A stretch of 64,000 bases of DNA from CALAED01 sp036378315 (GCA_036378315.1 DASUWU010000066.1:1-64000); one strand, 5' to 3'. Shown: positions 34,018-42,809, counted from the stretch's first letter. Notes: generated by a model from the letters alone, not told the origin. Program-made: numbers and translations.

Positions 34018-35031
34018 TCAGGGCAGCAGCAACGTGAGGTCTCCGAACTCGTGCCAGAGGTAGCCTCCGTCGATCGCCTCGTGGTAGGTGCGGTCGAGCA
34101 GTTGGGTCCCGGCGATCGCGGTCAGCATCATCAGGTGCGACGACCGCGGCTCGTGCAGGCCGGTCAGCAGCCCGTCCACGACGCGCACTCCGGCCTCGGG
34201 CGTCACGATGCGCTCGGTCCACCCGGCCCCGGCGCGTACCGTGCCGTCGGCAGCGACCACCGTCTCCAGCGCCCGCACCACCGTGGTGCCGATCGCGATC
34301 ACCCGGCGGCCTTGGTCGCGGACGTGGTTGACGAGGTCGGCGGTGGCGGCCGGCACCTCGTACCGCTCCGCGTACGGGGGCTCGTGGGCCTCGGGGGAGG
34401 CCACGCCCGTGTGCAGCGTGAGCGGCGCCATCAGCACCCCCCTCGACACGAGGCGGGTCACGAGCTCGGGGGTGAACGGCCGGGACGCGCTCGGCATCTC
34501 CGCGCCGCCCGCGGTCCGATCGGTGGCGAAGACGCTCTGGTACGCCTCGGCCGGCCAGTCGCGCGGCACGTACGAGTAGCGGATGGGGGTGCCGTAGCGC
34601 AACAGGTAGGGCTCCACGTCGGCGTTCAGCCTGGCCTGCCACAGCCGGTCCGTCTGCCGCCTGATCAGGGTCAGCGTCGCGCCGCCCGGCATTGGGAACC
34701 ACTCGCCGGGGCGGCCGCCACGGTAGGGCTTGGTCGCCTTGCCGGCGCGCAGCCGCAGCTCGACCAGCCATACCCCAGGCAGATCGGGCAGCGGGGTGGA
34801 GAAGTGCACGGCCAGCCGGTCGAGCCGGACGGCAGCGGGCAGCGTGGCAGAGGTGTTCACGACGAGCAGGTCGCCGGGCTCGAGCAGGCCGGGCAGGTCA
34901 CGGAACGCGTGGTGGGTGACCTCCCCGGTGCCGCGCCGGCCGACGAGCAGCCGTACGTCGTCGCGGGCGCGGCCGCGAGCCTCTGGGGGTTCGTGCGCCT
35001 CCAGCGCCGGAGGCAGCAGGAAATCGATCAT
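34018..35031 (-). CDS. QueA-like S-adenosylmethionine:tRNA ribosyltransferase-isomerase
   Basis: The 337-residue protein is of near-usual length for QueA (about 350). Motifs seen are DDVRLLV, GDLLVVNTSATLPAAVRL, APLTLHTGVA, ERYEVPAATADLVN and GTTVVRALE, with the end DGGYLWHEFGD. QueA adds the cyclopentene ring precursor to preQ1 in tRNA. No tgt, queG or queuine genes lie nearby, so whether it serves queuosine is open. It shares a 4-nt overlap (ATGA) with the upstream SDR gene. A role outside queuosine in actinomycetes is possible. Confidence 0.85.
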   Translation of the reverse strand: MIDFLLPPALEAHEPPEARGRARDDVRLLVGRRGTGEVTHHAFRDLPGLLEPGDLLVVNTSATLPAAVRLDRLAVHFSTPLPDLPGVWLVELRLRAGKATKPYRGGRPGEWFPMPGGATLTLIRRQTDRLWQARLNADVEPYLLRYGTPIRYSYVPRDWPAEAYQSVFATDRTAGGAEMPSASRPFTPELVTRLVSRGVLMAPLTLHTGVASPEAHEPPYAERYEVPAATADLVNHVRDQGRRVIAIGTTVVRALETVVAADGTVRAGAGWTERIVTPEAGVRVVDGLLTGLHEPRSSHLMMLTAIAGTQLLDRTYHEAIDGGYLWHEFGDLTLLLP

Positions 35032-35750
35032 GATGACACTCCGGTGGCGACGAGGTCGGCGGCGCGATAGCGGCCGCTCGGCTGCCGGTCCCCGATCAGC
35101 CGCAGCAGCGCCGGCACGGCCACTTCTTCCGGCAGCGGCTCGCCGGACAGGTCCTCGCCCGGCATCGCATCGGCCAGCATCCGGGTGCGCATCTCGCCCG
35201 GGTCGACCCACCAGACGGCCACGTCCGGCTCTTCGACCGACAGCACGTGCGAGATCTGGTCGAGCGCCGCCTTGGTCGCGCCGTAGCCGCCCCACCCCTC
35301 GTACGCCTCGACCGCGGCGTCGGAGGAGAGGTTGAGGATCGCGCCGCGCCTGGCCCGCAGGTCCGGCAGCAGCGACTGGATCAGTGCCAGCGGGGCGAGC
35401 ACGTTGGTGGCGAACGCCCGCTCCAGCTCCGCCGGCGGGTAGTCGGCCAGCCTGGGCAGCGGCGCGGCGCCGAGCGTGCTGGCGTTGTTGACCAGCAGGT
35501 CGAGCCCGCCGGCGGCCGCCACGGCTTCGGTGAGCCCGGCACGGTGCCAGGAGTCGGCGACGTCCCCGGCGAGCGCCACCGTGCCGCCCGGCAGTTCCGC
35601 GGCGGCGGCCGCGAGCGCGTCCGCGCCCCGCGCGGTGAGGATCAGCTTCCAGCCGTCAGCGGCCAGGCCCCGTGCGAGGGCCCGGCCGAGCCCGCGGGAG
35701 GCGCCGGTGATGAGGGCCGTCCTTGTTGTGCCCGATGTGGTGTACGTCAT
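35028..35750 (-). CDS. SDR-family oxidoreductase
   Basis: The 240-residue classical short-chain dehydrogenase has the cofactor motif TGASRGLGRAL (about 15-25), NNAS, the catalytic Ser in LNLSSDAAVE, and the pair Y-x3-K in GYGATKAALDQ. The C-terminal part (VDPGEMRTRMLADAMPGEDLSG) resembles reductases of unknown substrate. The start MTYTTSG at 35750 lies 12 codons inside the longest open frame and fits the family. The gene is coupled to the queA-like gene by ATGA. A pteridine or aldehyde substrate is a guess. Confidence 0.88.
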   Translation of the reverse strand: MTYTTSGTTRTALITGASRGLGRALARGLAADGWKLILTARGADALAAAAAELPGGTVALAGDVADSWHRAGLTEAVAAAGGLDLLVNNASTLGAAPLPRLADYPPAELERAFATNVLAPLALIQSLLPDLRARRGAILNLSSDAAVEAYEGWGGYGATKAALDQISHVLSVEEPDVAVWWVDPGEMRTRMLADAMPGEDLSGEPLPEEVAVPALLRLIGDRQPSGRYRAADLVATGVSS

Positions 35751-35918
35751 GCCATCGACGCTAGGAAGCGGCGGCCCGCCCGGCATCGGCCGCGAGCCCG
35801 CATTGGTGATCGTCGGTTCGACCTAGGACCGCCGGACCACAGGCCGCCCGCCGCCGCCCGCCGCCGATCCGTCTACGGGCCGATGCCGCCCCACTGACCT
35901 GCGGGTAGCGTTTTGACC

Positions 35919-37091
35919 GTGACGACCGACGGCACGACCACGAGGGACTGCGACGACCGTGACGCGGCGCTGCACGCGGTGAGCGCGGCCGTGCTCGCGG
36001 TCACCAGGCACCTGTCGGTGCACGAGGTGTTCCAGGTGATCGTGCGGGCGGCGGCTCGGCTGCTCGATGCCCGGTACGCGGCACTCGGCGTCCCGGACGA
36101 CCAGGGATCGTTCGCCGAGTTCGTCGTCGAGGGCATCACCGAGGAGGAGTGGCGGGCGATCGGCCCGCTGCCGCGCACGCACGGCCTGCTCGGCGCGATG
36201 CTCCGCGACGGCAAGCCCGAACGGCTGGCCGACATCCGCATGGACCCACGGTTCGAGTACTGGCCGCGCGCCCACCCGACGCTGAAGGACTTCCTCGGCG
36301 TCCCCATCACGGACGGCGACGACGTCCTCGGCATCATCTTCCTCGCCAACAAGCGGCAGGACGGCGGGTTCACCGAACGCGACCAGGAACTGCTCACGCT
36401 GTTCGCGGCGCACGCCGCGATCGCCCTCACCAACGCCCGGCTCTACGAGCGCAACCGCGAGCTCACGGTCATGGCCGAGCGCAACCGGCTGGCCCGCGAG
36501 CTGCACGACGCCGTCGCCCAGAAGCTCTTCTCGCTCAGGCTCACCGCCCAGGCCGCGGCCGCGCTCGCCACCCGCGATCCAGGCCGGGTGCCGGCCGAGC
36601 TGGCCCAGGTCGAGCGGCTGGCCGCCGACGCGCTCACCGAGCTGCGTTCGGTGATCTTCCAGCTGCGGCCGGCCGACCTCGCGGAGGACGGCCTTGCCGC
36701 GTCGTTGCGCAAGCACATCGAGGTGCTGAACCGGGTGTACGGCGCGCGGCTCACCTTCGACGTGGACTGCGTCCCTGACGGTGGCGACGCCGGCGGCGGG
36801 CTGCCGGCCGACAGCGAGCTCACCCTGTTCCGCATCGCGCAGGAGGCCGTCCACAACGCGCTGCGGCACGCCCACGCCGGCTCCATCTCGCTGCGGCTGC
36901 GCCGCACCCCCGCGCGGGCGTCCCTGACGATCTCCGACGACGGCACCGGGTTCGACGTCGCCGCCGCGGCGCGCCGGGGCGGGCTCGGCCTGCGCTCGAT
37001 GCGCGACCGCGCCAAGGCGGCCGGCGGGACGCTGACGATCGAGTCGGCGCCTGGCGCGGGCACGGTGATCACGGTGGAGGTACCCGCGTGA
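35919..37091 (+). CDS. GAF-domain sensor histidine kinase (NarL partner)
   Basis: The 390-residue soluble kinase has a GAF domain (about 25-175: LGVPITDGDDVLGIIFLANK) and a HisKA_3 domain with H196 in LARELHDAVAQKLFS. The HATPase domain carries EAVHNALRHA, DDGTGF and GLGLRSMRDRA. The GAF region resembles the heme-binding or redox-sensing GAF domains of DosS/Streptomyces kinases, but no heme His can be fixed with certainty. GTG at 35919 is preferred over a TTG two codons earlier. Its stop overlaps the regulator start. Confidence 0.93.
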   Translation: MTTDGTTTRDCDDRDAALHAVSAAVLAVTRHLSVHEVFQVIVRAAARLLDARYAALGVPDDQGSFAEFVVEGITEEEWRAIGPLPRTHGLLGAMLRDGKPERLADIRMDPRFEYWPRAHPTLKDFLGVPITDGDDVLGIIFLANKRQDGGFTERDQELLTLFAAHAAIALTNARLYERNRELTVMAERNRLARELHDAVAQKLFSLRLTAQAAAALATRDPGRVPAELAQVERLAADALTELRSVIFQLRPADLAEDGLAASLRKHIEVLNRVYGARLTFDVDCVPDGGDAGGGLPADSELTLFRIAQEAVHNALRHAHAGSISLRLRRTPARASLTISDDGTGFDVAAAARRGGLGLRSMRDRAKAAGGTLTIESAPGAGTVITVEVPA

Positions 37092-37777
37092 TACGCGTTC
37101 TCATCGCCGACGATCATCCCGTCGTACGTCAGGGACTGCGGACGTTCCTCGGCGTGCAGGACGACATCGAAGTCGTGGGCGAGGCCGCCGACGGGACGGA
37201 GGCGGTCCGGCTGACCGAGTCGCTCCAGCCGGACGTCGTCCTGCTCGACCTCAAGATGCCCGGCGTGGACGGCCAGACCGCCCTCGAGGAACTGCGGGCG
37301 CGCGGCCTCGCCGCCCGCGTCCTCGTGCTCACCAGCATGGCGGAACGGTCGCACGTGCTGCCCGCGGTACGGGCCGGCGCGGTGGGCTACCTCTACAAGG
37401 ACGTGGACCCGCGGGCGCTGGTCCAGGCGATCCGGGCCGTCAGCGACGGGAACGTGCTGTTCGCGCCCGAGGCCGCGGCCGCCGTGCTGGGCGGCGGCTC
37501 GCCCGGCGACCGCGGCGCCGGGCCCGCCGGCGCCGGCGGCGCAACGGCCGTGCCCGGTCTCGGCGACCTGACGGAACGCGAGCGCGAGGTGCTCGCGCAG
37601 CTCGCCAGAGGCCGGTCCAACCGCGAGATCGCCCGCGCGCTCGTCGTCTCGGAGAAGACCGTGAAGACGCACGTGTCGAACGTGCTCATGAAGCTGGGCG
37701 TGGCCGACCGTACCCAGGCGGCCCTGTTCGCCGTCCGCCACGGGCTGGCGGACGACCCGCCCGACCCGCCCGGCTGA
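37088..37777 (+). CDS. NarL/LuxR-family response regulator
   Basis: The 229-residue protein has a receiver domain with the acidic pair ADDH at 7-10, the phosphoacceptor D54 (VLLDLKMPGVDG) and Lys in YLYKDVDP. A Gly/Ala linker and a C-terminal LuxR helix-turn-helix follow (LTEREREVLAQLARGRSNREIAR, SEKTVKTHVSNVLMKLG). It is translationally coupled to the GAF kinase by a GTGA overlap and ends 8 nt before a convergent gene. DNA targets are unknown. Confidence 0.95.
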   Translation: MIRVLIADDHPVVRQGLRTFLGVQDDIEVVGEAADGTEAVRLTESLQPDVVLLDLKMPGVDGQTALEELRARGLAARVLVLTSMAERSHVLPAVRAGAVGYLYKDVDPRALVQAIRAVSDGNVLFAPEAAAAVLGGGSPGDRGAGPAGAGGATAVPGLGDLTEREREVLAQLARGRSNREIARALVVSEKTVKTHVSNVLMKLGVADRTQAALFAVRHGLADDPPDPPG

Positions 37778-37785
37778 TAGGCGGC

Positions 37786-38565
37786 TCAGGGCACCGGGTC
37801 GAAGGCGCTGTTGTGCGCGGCGACGCGGGCGCGCCGCACCGCCCGGTCGAGCAGCCGCAGCGCCTCGGCGCGGCGGCGCATCTGGTCGGCGGTCAGATGC
37901 TGGCCGTCGAGCCCCTGCGCCAGGTCGACCACCACGGCCAGCCGACCGGCGAGCGCGGCCAGCCGGTGCGCGCGGGGCGGGTAGCCGGGCGCCAGCGCGT
38001 CGCACGTCTCCGGCGCGTCGCGCAGCGCGGACAGCGCCTCGGCGATCTCCGGTCGCCAGTCGGACACGTCGTCCACGGTGAGCAGTACGTCGGTGGCCTC
38101 GCGCATCGCCTGGGTGAGGCCGCGGTCGGCCTCGGGCAGCAGCGGGACGTCGGGTGCCTCGGCGGCGGCCTCGAGCAGGGTCCACCGGACCCCGACGTAC
38201 GACGAGCCGCGCCGGTCCTCGGCGGGGACGAGCCCGACCGCTCCGTCGTCGAGCACAGCGATCACCGCGGCGCCCGCGTCGAGCGCGGCGACGTTGAAGG
38301 CGGGCGGCCCGGCCAGGCCGAGCGGGTCGCCGGGCACGGGCAGCGCCAGGCGCATGGCCGTCATGCCGGCCATGCGCAGGTCGGCGAGACCGCGCCGCAG
38401 CGGAACCTCGTCGGCGACGGCGATGACCTGGGGTCCTCCGGCCCGTTCCATCGCGTCGGCGGCCTCGTCGAGACCCACGTGGCCGGTCAGCCACGCGTTG
38501 CCCCACGCGACCATGGCGCCGGAGGGTTGTGCCGGGGGTCGAACGACGTGCATGCCGACCACCAT
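37786..38565 (-). CDS. Conserved actinobacterial protein of unknown function
   Basis: The 259-residue soluble protein has an alpha/beta first half (AFNVAALDAGAAVIAVLDDGAVGLVP) and a helical second half (ADRGLTQAMREATDVLL, ALRLLDRAVRRARVAAH). No catalytic motif or membrane segment stands out, and I do not recognise a family. The start MVVGMHVVRPP is chosen between two nearby ATGs (38565, 38553). It is divergent from the ABC ATPase gene and convergent with the NarL regulator. Confidence 0.75.
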   Translation of the reverse strand: MVVGMHVVRPPAQPSGAMVAWGNAWLTGHVGLDEAADAMERAGGPQVIAVADEVPLRRGLADLRMAGMTAMRLALPVPGDPLGLAGPPAFNVAALDAGAAVIAVLDDGAVGLVPAEDRRGSSYVGVRWTLLEAAAEAPDVPLLPEADRGLTQAMREATDVLLTVDDVSDWRPEIAEALSALRDAPETCDALAPGYPPRAHRLAALAGRLAVVVDLAQGLDGQHLTADQMRRRAEALRLLDRAVRRARVAAHNSAFDPVP

Positions 38566-38590
38566 AGGCGCTTTGAAATGACATAGGTTC

Positions 38591-38608
38591 GTCCCGGAGG
38601 TTCGGGAC
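38591..38608. promoter_or_regulatory. Inverted repeat in a divergent promoter region
   Basis: GTCCCG (38591-38596) and CGGGAC (38603-38608) form a perfect 6-bp dyad with a 6-bp spacer. It lies midway between the divergent unknown gene and the ABC ATPase gene. Candidate operator only. Confidence 0.3.
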
Positions 38609-38645
38609 ACCTGTGTCTCAGGAGAAGTGGGGATAACCGATCGCA

Positions 38646-39437
38646 ATGGCAGGCGATGTGCTGCGACTGCAGGGCGTGGCGATCCGGCGAGATGGTGCGA
38701 CTCTGCTGCGCGACGTCGATTGGACGGTCAACGAGGAAGAACGCTGGGTCGTCGTCGGCCCCAACGGCGCGGGGAAGACGACGCTCCTGCAGATCGCCGG
38801 GACGATGCTGCACCCGACCGAGGGCACGGTCGAGGTGCTCGGCGAACGGCTCGGGCAGACCGATGTGTTCGACCTGCGCCCGCGGATCGGCATCGCCAGC
38901 GCCGCCGTCGCCGAGAAGGTGCCGCCGAACGAGAAGGTCATCGACGTCGTGCTCACCGCGTCGTACGCCATCCTCGGCCGCTGGCACGAGGAGTACGACT
39001 CCACGGACGTGACCCGCGCCGTGGAGCTCCTCGACGCGCTCGGCTGCGCCCACCTGATCCGCCGCCGTTTCGGCACCCTGTCGGAGGGTGAGCGCAAACG
39101 GGTGCAGATCGCCCGCGCGCTGATGCCCGATCCTGAGCTTCTCCTGCTCGACGAGCCGGCCGCCGGCCTCGACCTGGGCGCCAGGGAGGATCTCCTTGCC
39201 CGCCTGACCCGGCTCGCCGAAGACGCGCTGGCCCCCACCACCGTCCTGGTCACCCATCACGTCGAGGAGGTCCCGGCCGGCTTCACCCACGCGATGCTGC
39301 TGCGCCGCGGCGCGATCGTCGCCCAGGGCAAGGTGGACGAGGTCTTCACCGAAGCCCACCTGACCAAGGCCTTCGGCGTCCCCCTGGCCGTCGAACGCCA
39401 GAACGGCCGCTGGTACGCCCGCGCCACCCGCCCCTAA
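38646..39437 (+). CDS. Orphan ABC transporter ATP-binding protein
   Basis: The 263-residue ABC ATPase has Walker A GPNGAGKTT, the signature LSEGERKRVQIARAL, Walker B LLLLDEPAAGLD and the switch His in LVTHHVEE. There is no permease or binding protein gene beside it. The type (YbbL/ModF-like single domain) often works alone or with a distant membrane subunit, so the substrate is unknown. The ATG follows GGAGAAGTGGGG at some distance. Confidence 0.92.
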   Translation: MAGDVLRLQGVAIRRDGATLLRDVDWTVNEEERWVVVGPNGAGKTTLLQIAGTMLHPTEGTVEVLGERLGQTDVFDLRPRIGIASAAVAEKVPPNEKVIDVVLTASYAILGRWHEEYDSTDVTRAVELLDALGCAHLIRRRFGTLSEGERKRVQIARALMPDPELLLLDEPAAGLDLGAREDLLARLTRLAEDALAPTTVLVTHHVEEVPAGFTHAMLLRRGAIVAQGKVDEVFTEAHLTKAFGVPLAVERQNGRWYARATRP

Positions 39438-39446
39438 ACCACACAG

Positions 39447-39629
39447 TGGACCCGGGCTCCTCGCTGGACGATGAGCAGCCGGTTTCGTGTATGGAGGCGC
39501 TGTTCGCCAAGGCGGCTTGTATCGCAGCGTGGTACAGGCTACACTCTCAGTGTCTCTTGCGTTGAGCTTGAGGAAGTGGACCCGGCTCTTCTCCGGACGG
39601 TGGGGGGTCGGGTTTCGCGTTTTTGGCGA
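39447..39629. repeat. Diverged direct repeat (about 54 bp) at the 3' end of the DUF3800-like gene
   Basis: The segments at about 39447-39501 and 39575-39629 align over their length. Both begin AGTGGACCCGG, then CTC, TC and GGACG, and continue to a shared GGTTTCG-GT. Differences are single changes and small indels. The second segment encodes the last 25 or so residues of the DUF3800-like protein; the first is downstream of that gene. It looks like a decayed duplication of the gene end. Confidence 0.5.
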
Positions 39630-40156
39630 CAAACCCCGAGGTCTTTCACGAGACCAATTGCTGGTTGGACGCGTTGCCGCCACTGCTTGCCCGCACCGTA
39701 CGCCCAGGCGATCGCGTCAGAGATCCAGAGCGCCGGTTCGCCATGCGGGTAAAGATGCGCATAGGCCAACTCTCCTCCGGAGTGATGCAGCGCATCCATG
39801 ATCGCGCCCCTGTCTCGGGGGTCCTGCCCATCCTGGCTTTCTATGATCAAGTGCGAGGCCTTCTGATCGATAAGATCGAGCACGAGCTCCGTCAGGCAGT
39901 GGTGACGTGCGTCTACTTCTCTTCCTCTGCCCATATACAGATTCGCCCTGATGGCTTCACATCGGACTATCCGGTCAAGGACCTGTCTCCTACGGCGGTC
40001 CGACTCGGACTTGAAATGCCAGCGACGCTGGCCGGGCAGGCAGAGCGAGCGGGATAGTTTGCGAACTTTGTCCAAGTGGGCGGGGTCGACGAGGGTGGCG
40101 CAGAGAATGTAGCGGCCGTTCCGCGCGGATTCGTCAACGAAGGCGTGTGGGCTCAC
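39539..40156 (-). CDS. DUF3800-like protein
   Basis: The 205-residue protein begins MSPHAFVDESARNGRYILCA, the 'hxFxDEs' start of the DUF3800/RNase H-like group. HFKSESDRRRR, LIIESQDGQDPRD and WISDAIAWAYGAGKQW follow, which are the conserved acidic and aromatic parts in actinobacterial members. The core probably ends near residue 172. The remaining Arg/Ser-rich tail falls in the duplicated DNA and looks unrelated to the family. The DNA is less GC-rich than its neighbours, with codons otherwise avoided here, suggesting recent acquisition. DUF3800 genes are often found in mobile or defence settings; no partner is visible. Confidence 0.7.
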   Translation of the reverse strand: MSPHAFVDESARNGRYILCATLVDPAHLDKVRKLSRSLCLPGQRRWHFKSESDRRRRQVLDRIVRCEAIRANLYMGRGREVDARHHCLTELVLDLIDQKASHLIIESQDGQDPRDRGAIMDALHHSGGELAYAHLYPHGEPALWISDAIAWAYGAGKQWRQRVQPAIGLVKDLGVCRQKRETRPPTVRRRAGSTSSSSTQETLRV

Positions 40157-40272
40157 AAGGAAGAACCGTATGCGTATTCGAGCAGATGCACAGCGTAATC
40201 GGCCGAGAGGTGTTCGGGCGTTTGTGTCATGCGCAATAAGTCGAGTGGGACGGGCGAACTACGATTCGAGGC

Positions 40273-40719
40273 GTGGGTGGGGTAAGCGCTTCTGTCTGGT
40301 GGATTGTGGTCGCCATAGTCCTCGGCATCGCCGAGGTTTTCGGCACGTTCTTGGTGTTCGGCATGTTCGCGGTCGGCGCTTTGGCTGCCGCGCTGGTGGC
40401 GGCGCTGCACGCGAACGTCGTGGTCCAGGCGCTGGCGTTCGCGGTGGTGTCCACGGCGCTGCTCGCGTTTCTCCGCCCGATCGCGCGGCGGCACCTGCAC
40501 GGCTCGCCCGAGGCACGGACCGGCGTGGATGCGCTGATCGGACAGGAAGCTCTAGTCCTCCAGCGAGTTGACGCGCACGGCGGGCGTGTAAAGATCAAAG
40601 GAGAGATCTGGTCTGCCCGGGCATTGCATCCCGAACAGATCCTCGAACCGGGGACGGCCGCCGACGTGATCGAGATCAAGGGAGCGACCGCCGTCGTCTA
40701 CGGGCGGGAGGCTCTGTGA
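40273..40719 (+). CDS. NfeD-like membrane protein, copy 1
   Basis: This 148-residue short NfeD protein has two or three N-terminal hydrophobic helices (about 8-70: WWIVVAIVLGIAEVFGTFLVF). A small OB-fold domain follows (about 80-148: GVDALIGQEALVLQRVDAHGGRVKIKGEIWSARA). NfeD proteins partner with SPFH (stomatin) proteins encoded next to them; the SPFH gene follows 166 bp later. The pair probably forms a membrane scaffold. The start is GTG with a weak upstream site. Confidence 0.88.
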   Translation: MGGVSASVWWIVVAIVLGIAEVFGTFLVFGMFAVGALAAALVAALHANVVVQALAFAVVSTALLAFLRPIARRHLHGSPEARTGVDALIGQEALVLQRVDAHGGRVKIKGEIWSARALHPEQILEPGTAADVIEIKGATAVVYGREAL

Positions 40720-40889
40720 GCGCGCCGAGGCCGAGCGGGCGGGGCTGTGACGTCCTTGCCCCCGTCGCGGATAACGGCGTGGCGAAGTTCGTTCGCAATG
40801 CGCTCAGCAGGGTGAATACTTCGACGAATACGGCATCGTTCGTCCTGTGGACGAGTACCGCTGAGTTGCCTGAAACGGAGTCGCCATGA
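40716..40889 (+). CDS. Possible 57-residue bridging ORF
   Basis: A GTG overlapping the nfeD stop (GTGA) opens a frame of 57 codons whose TGA overlaps the SPFH start (ATGA). The gap between the two genes is therefore exactly spanned. The product (MSAPRPSGRGCDVLAPVADN onward) has no recognisable domain, and the later codons lack strong G/C bias at third positions. It may be a chance frame. A 17-codon frame bridges the second NfeD-SPFH gap (44816-44869) in the same way. Confidence 0.22.
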   Translation: MSAPRPSGRGCDVLAPVADNGVAKFVRNALSRVNTSTNTASFVLWTSTAELPETESP

Positions 40890-41890
40890 CCCCCTCGGTC
40901 ATCATCGCCCTGATCGTCGTGGCGGGGGGCGCGCTGGTCGTCTATCGGTCCGTGAAGATCGTGCCGCAGGCGACGTCTTTTATTGTCGAGCGTTTCGGCC
41001 GCTATCACCGTACGCTCACGGCCGGCCTCTCAATGATCATGCCGATGGCCGACCAGATCCGCGCCCGCATCGACATGCGCGAGCAGGTGATCAGCTTTCC
41101 GCCGCAGCCGGTCATCACGTCCGACAACCTCGTCGTCAGCATCGACACGGTCATCTACTACCAGGTGACCGACCCCAAGGACGCCACGTACGAGGTGGCC
41201 AACTTCCTCACCGCGATCGAGCAGCTCACCGTCACGACGCTGCGGAACGTGGCCGGCGGCATGGACCTCGAACGCACGCTGACGTCCCGCGAGGAGATCA
41301 ACAACGAGCTGCGCGGCGTGCTCGACGAGGCCACCGGCAAGTGGGGCATCCGGGTCAACCGCGTCGAGCTCAAGGCCATCGACCCGCCCGACTCGATCAA
41401 GGACTCGATGGAAAAGCAGATGCGCGCCGACCGGGACAAGCGCGCGGCGGTCCTGCAGGCCGAGGGGATGAAGCAGTCGGCGATCCTGAACGCGGAGGGC
41501 GACCGTACGGCCGCCGTCCTCAAGGCGCGGGGCGACGCGGAGGCCGCGGTGCTGCGGGCGGAGGCGGACGCGAAGGCGCAGGCCGCAAGGGCACGCGGCC
41601 AGGCGCAGGCGATCAACACCGTCTTCAGGGCCATCCACGAGGGCAACCCCGACCAGCGGCTGCTCGCCTACCAGTACCTGCAGACCCTGCCGAAGATCGC
41701 GGAGGGCAGCTCCAACAAAGTGTGGATCGTCCCCAGCGAGATGGGCAAGGCGCTCGAGGGGCTGGGCGGGTTCTTCGGCATGGTGCAGGACGGATCCAAG
41801 GACGCGAAGCCGGCGACGCCGGACGCGGGCCGGGACGGCGTAGCGCGGCACAGCCGCGCCATCACCGACGAGGAACCGCTGATCCCCTGA
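40886..41890 (+). CDS. SPFH/stomatin-family membrane protein, copy 1
   Basis: The 334-residue protein has one N-terminal membrane segment (about 4-22) followed by the SPFH domain: IVPQATSFIVERFGRYHRTL, ISFPPQPVITSDNLVVSIDTVIYYQV and ATTL-type TVTTLRNVAGGMDLERTLTSR. A long amphipathic helix has A/E/K-rich repeats (QAEGMKQSAILNAEGDRTAAVLKARGDAEAA split over 195-235). It matches QmcA/PH1511-type stomatins, which form ring-shaped membrane assemblies with NfeD. The tail is short and charged. ATG follows GGAG at 40880. Confidence 0.92.
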   Translation: MTPSVIIALIVVAGGALVVYRSVKIVPQATSFIVERFGRYHRTLTAGLSMIMPMADQIRARIDMREQVISFPPQPVITSDNLVVSIDTVIYYQVTDPKDATYEVANFLTAIEQLTVTTLRNVAGGMDLERTLTSREEINNELRGVLDEATGKWGIRVNRVELKAIDPPDSIKDSMEKQMRADRDKRAAVLQAEGMKQSAILNAEGDRTAAVLKARGDAEAAVLRAEADAKAQAARARGQAQAINTVFRAIHEGNPDQRLLAYQYLQTLPKIAEGSSNKVWIVPSEMGKALEGLGGFFGMVQDGSKDAKPATPDAGRDGVARHSRAITDEEPLIP

Positions 41891-42050
41891 GTTCCGACCC
41901 GCCCGCGCCTGCCCCGCTTCCGCCCGGGCGGCGTACGCGGATGGAATGACGGACGAGACGGTAAGGGACCCCTCGGAAGGACCGGAATAGGGGCGTTGCC
42001 TACGATCGTCCCGTGACGACGACCCCCTCGCCGAGCCGCCGGGGCCGCTG

Positions 42051-42809
42051 GTGAGCCTCCTGCACGCGGCCGTCATCCTCCTGGCCGGGGTCGCCGCCGG
42101 CGGCATCAACGCCGTCGTGGGGTCCGGCTCCTTGATCACGTTTCCGACCCTGGTGGCCCTCGGCTACCCGCCGGTCGTCTCCAACGTGGCCAACAACATC
42201 GGCCTGGTGCCCGGATCCCTCGCCGGCGCGTACGGCTACCGCCGGGAGCTGCGGGGACGCGTGGCCAGCGTGCTGCGGCTGGCCGTCGCGTCCCTGCTGG
42301 GCGCCCTGATCGGCGCGGCTCTGCTGCTGGTCCTGCCGGCCGGTGCCTTTGAGGTGATCGTGCCGGTCCTCATCGTGATCTCGCTGGTGCTCGTCGTCCT
42401 GCAGCCCTGGCTGAACGCGTGGCTGGCCGCGCGGCGGCGGACGCGGCATCCCCACGGCGGGCCCTGGTTGTTGCTGGGGATATTCGGGACCGGGATTTAC
42501 GGGGGCTATTTCGGGGCGGCGCAGGGCGTGATCCTGCTCGGCCTGCTCGGCATTTTCCTGGACGATGATCTGCAGCGGGTGAACGGCGTCAAGAACGTCC
42601 TCGCGGGCGTGGCCAACGGCGCGGCCGCCGTCCTGTTCATCGCGGCGGCGCCGCGCATCGAGTGGACGGTGGTGCTGCTCATCGCCATCGGCTCGACGCT
42701 GGGCGGGTTCCTCGGGGCGTTGGCCGGACGGCGGTTGCCCGCGTCCGTGCTGCGGACCGTCATCGTGGGCGTCGGCCTCTTCGCCGTCGGCAAGCTGATT
42801 TTTGGGTAA
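42051..42809 (+). CDS. TauE/SafE-family membrane exporter
   Basis: The 252-residue protein has about eight hydrophobic helices. Conserved family features are the early GxGG (VAAGGINAVVGSGSLITFPTL) and the internal repeat GTGIYGGYFGAAQGVILLGLLG. Members are thought to export sulfite, sulfoacetate or other organosulfur anions. Nothing nearby indicates the substrate. The start is GTG; the ribosome site is weak. Confidence 0.9.
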   Translation: MSLLHAAVILLAGVAAGGINAVVGSGSLITFPTLVALGYPPVVSNVANNIGLVPGSLAGAYGYRRELRGRVASVLRLAVASLLGALIGAALLLVLPAGAFEVIVPVLIVISLVLVVLQPWLNAWLAARRRTRHPHGGPWLLLGIFGTGIYGGYFGAAQGVILLGLLGIFLDDDLQRVNGVKNVLAGVANGAAAVLFIAAAPRIEWTVVLLIAIGSTLGGFLGALAGRRLPASVLRTVIVGVGLFAVGKLIFG

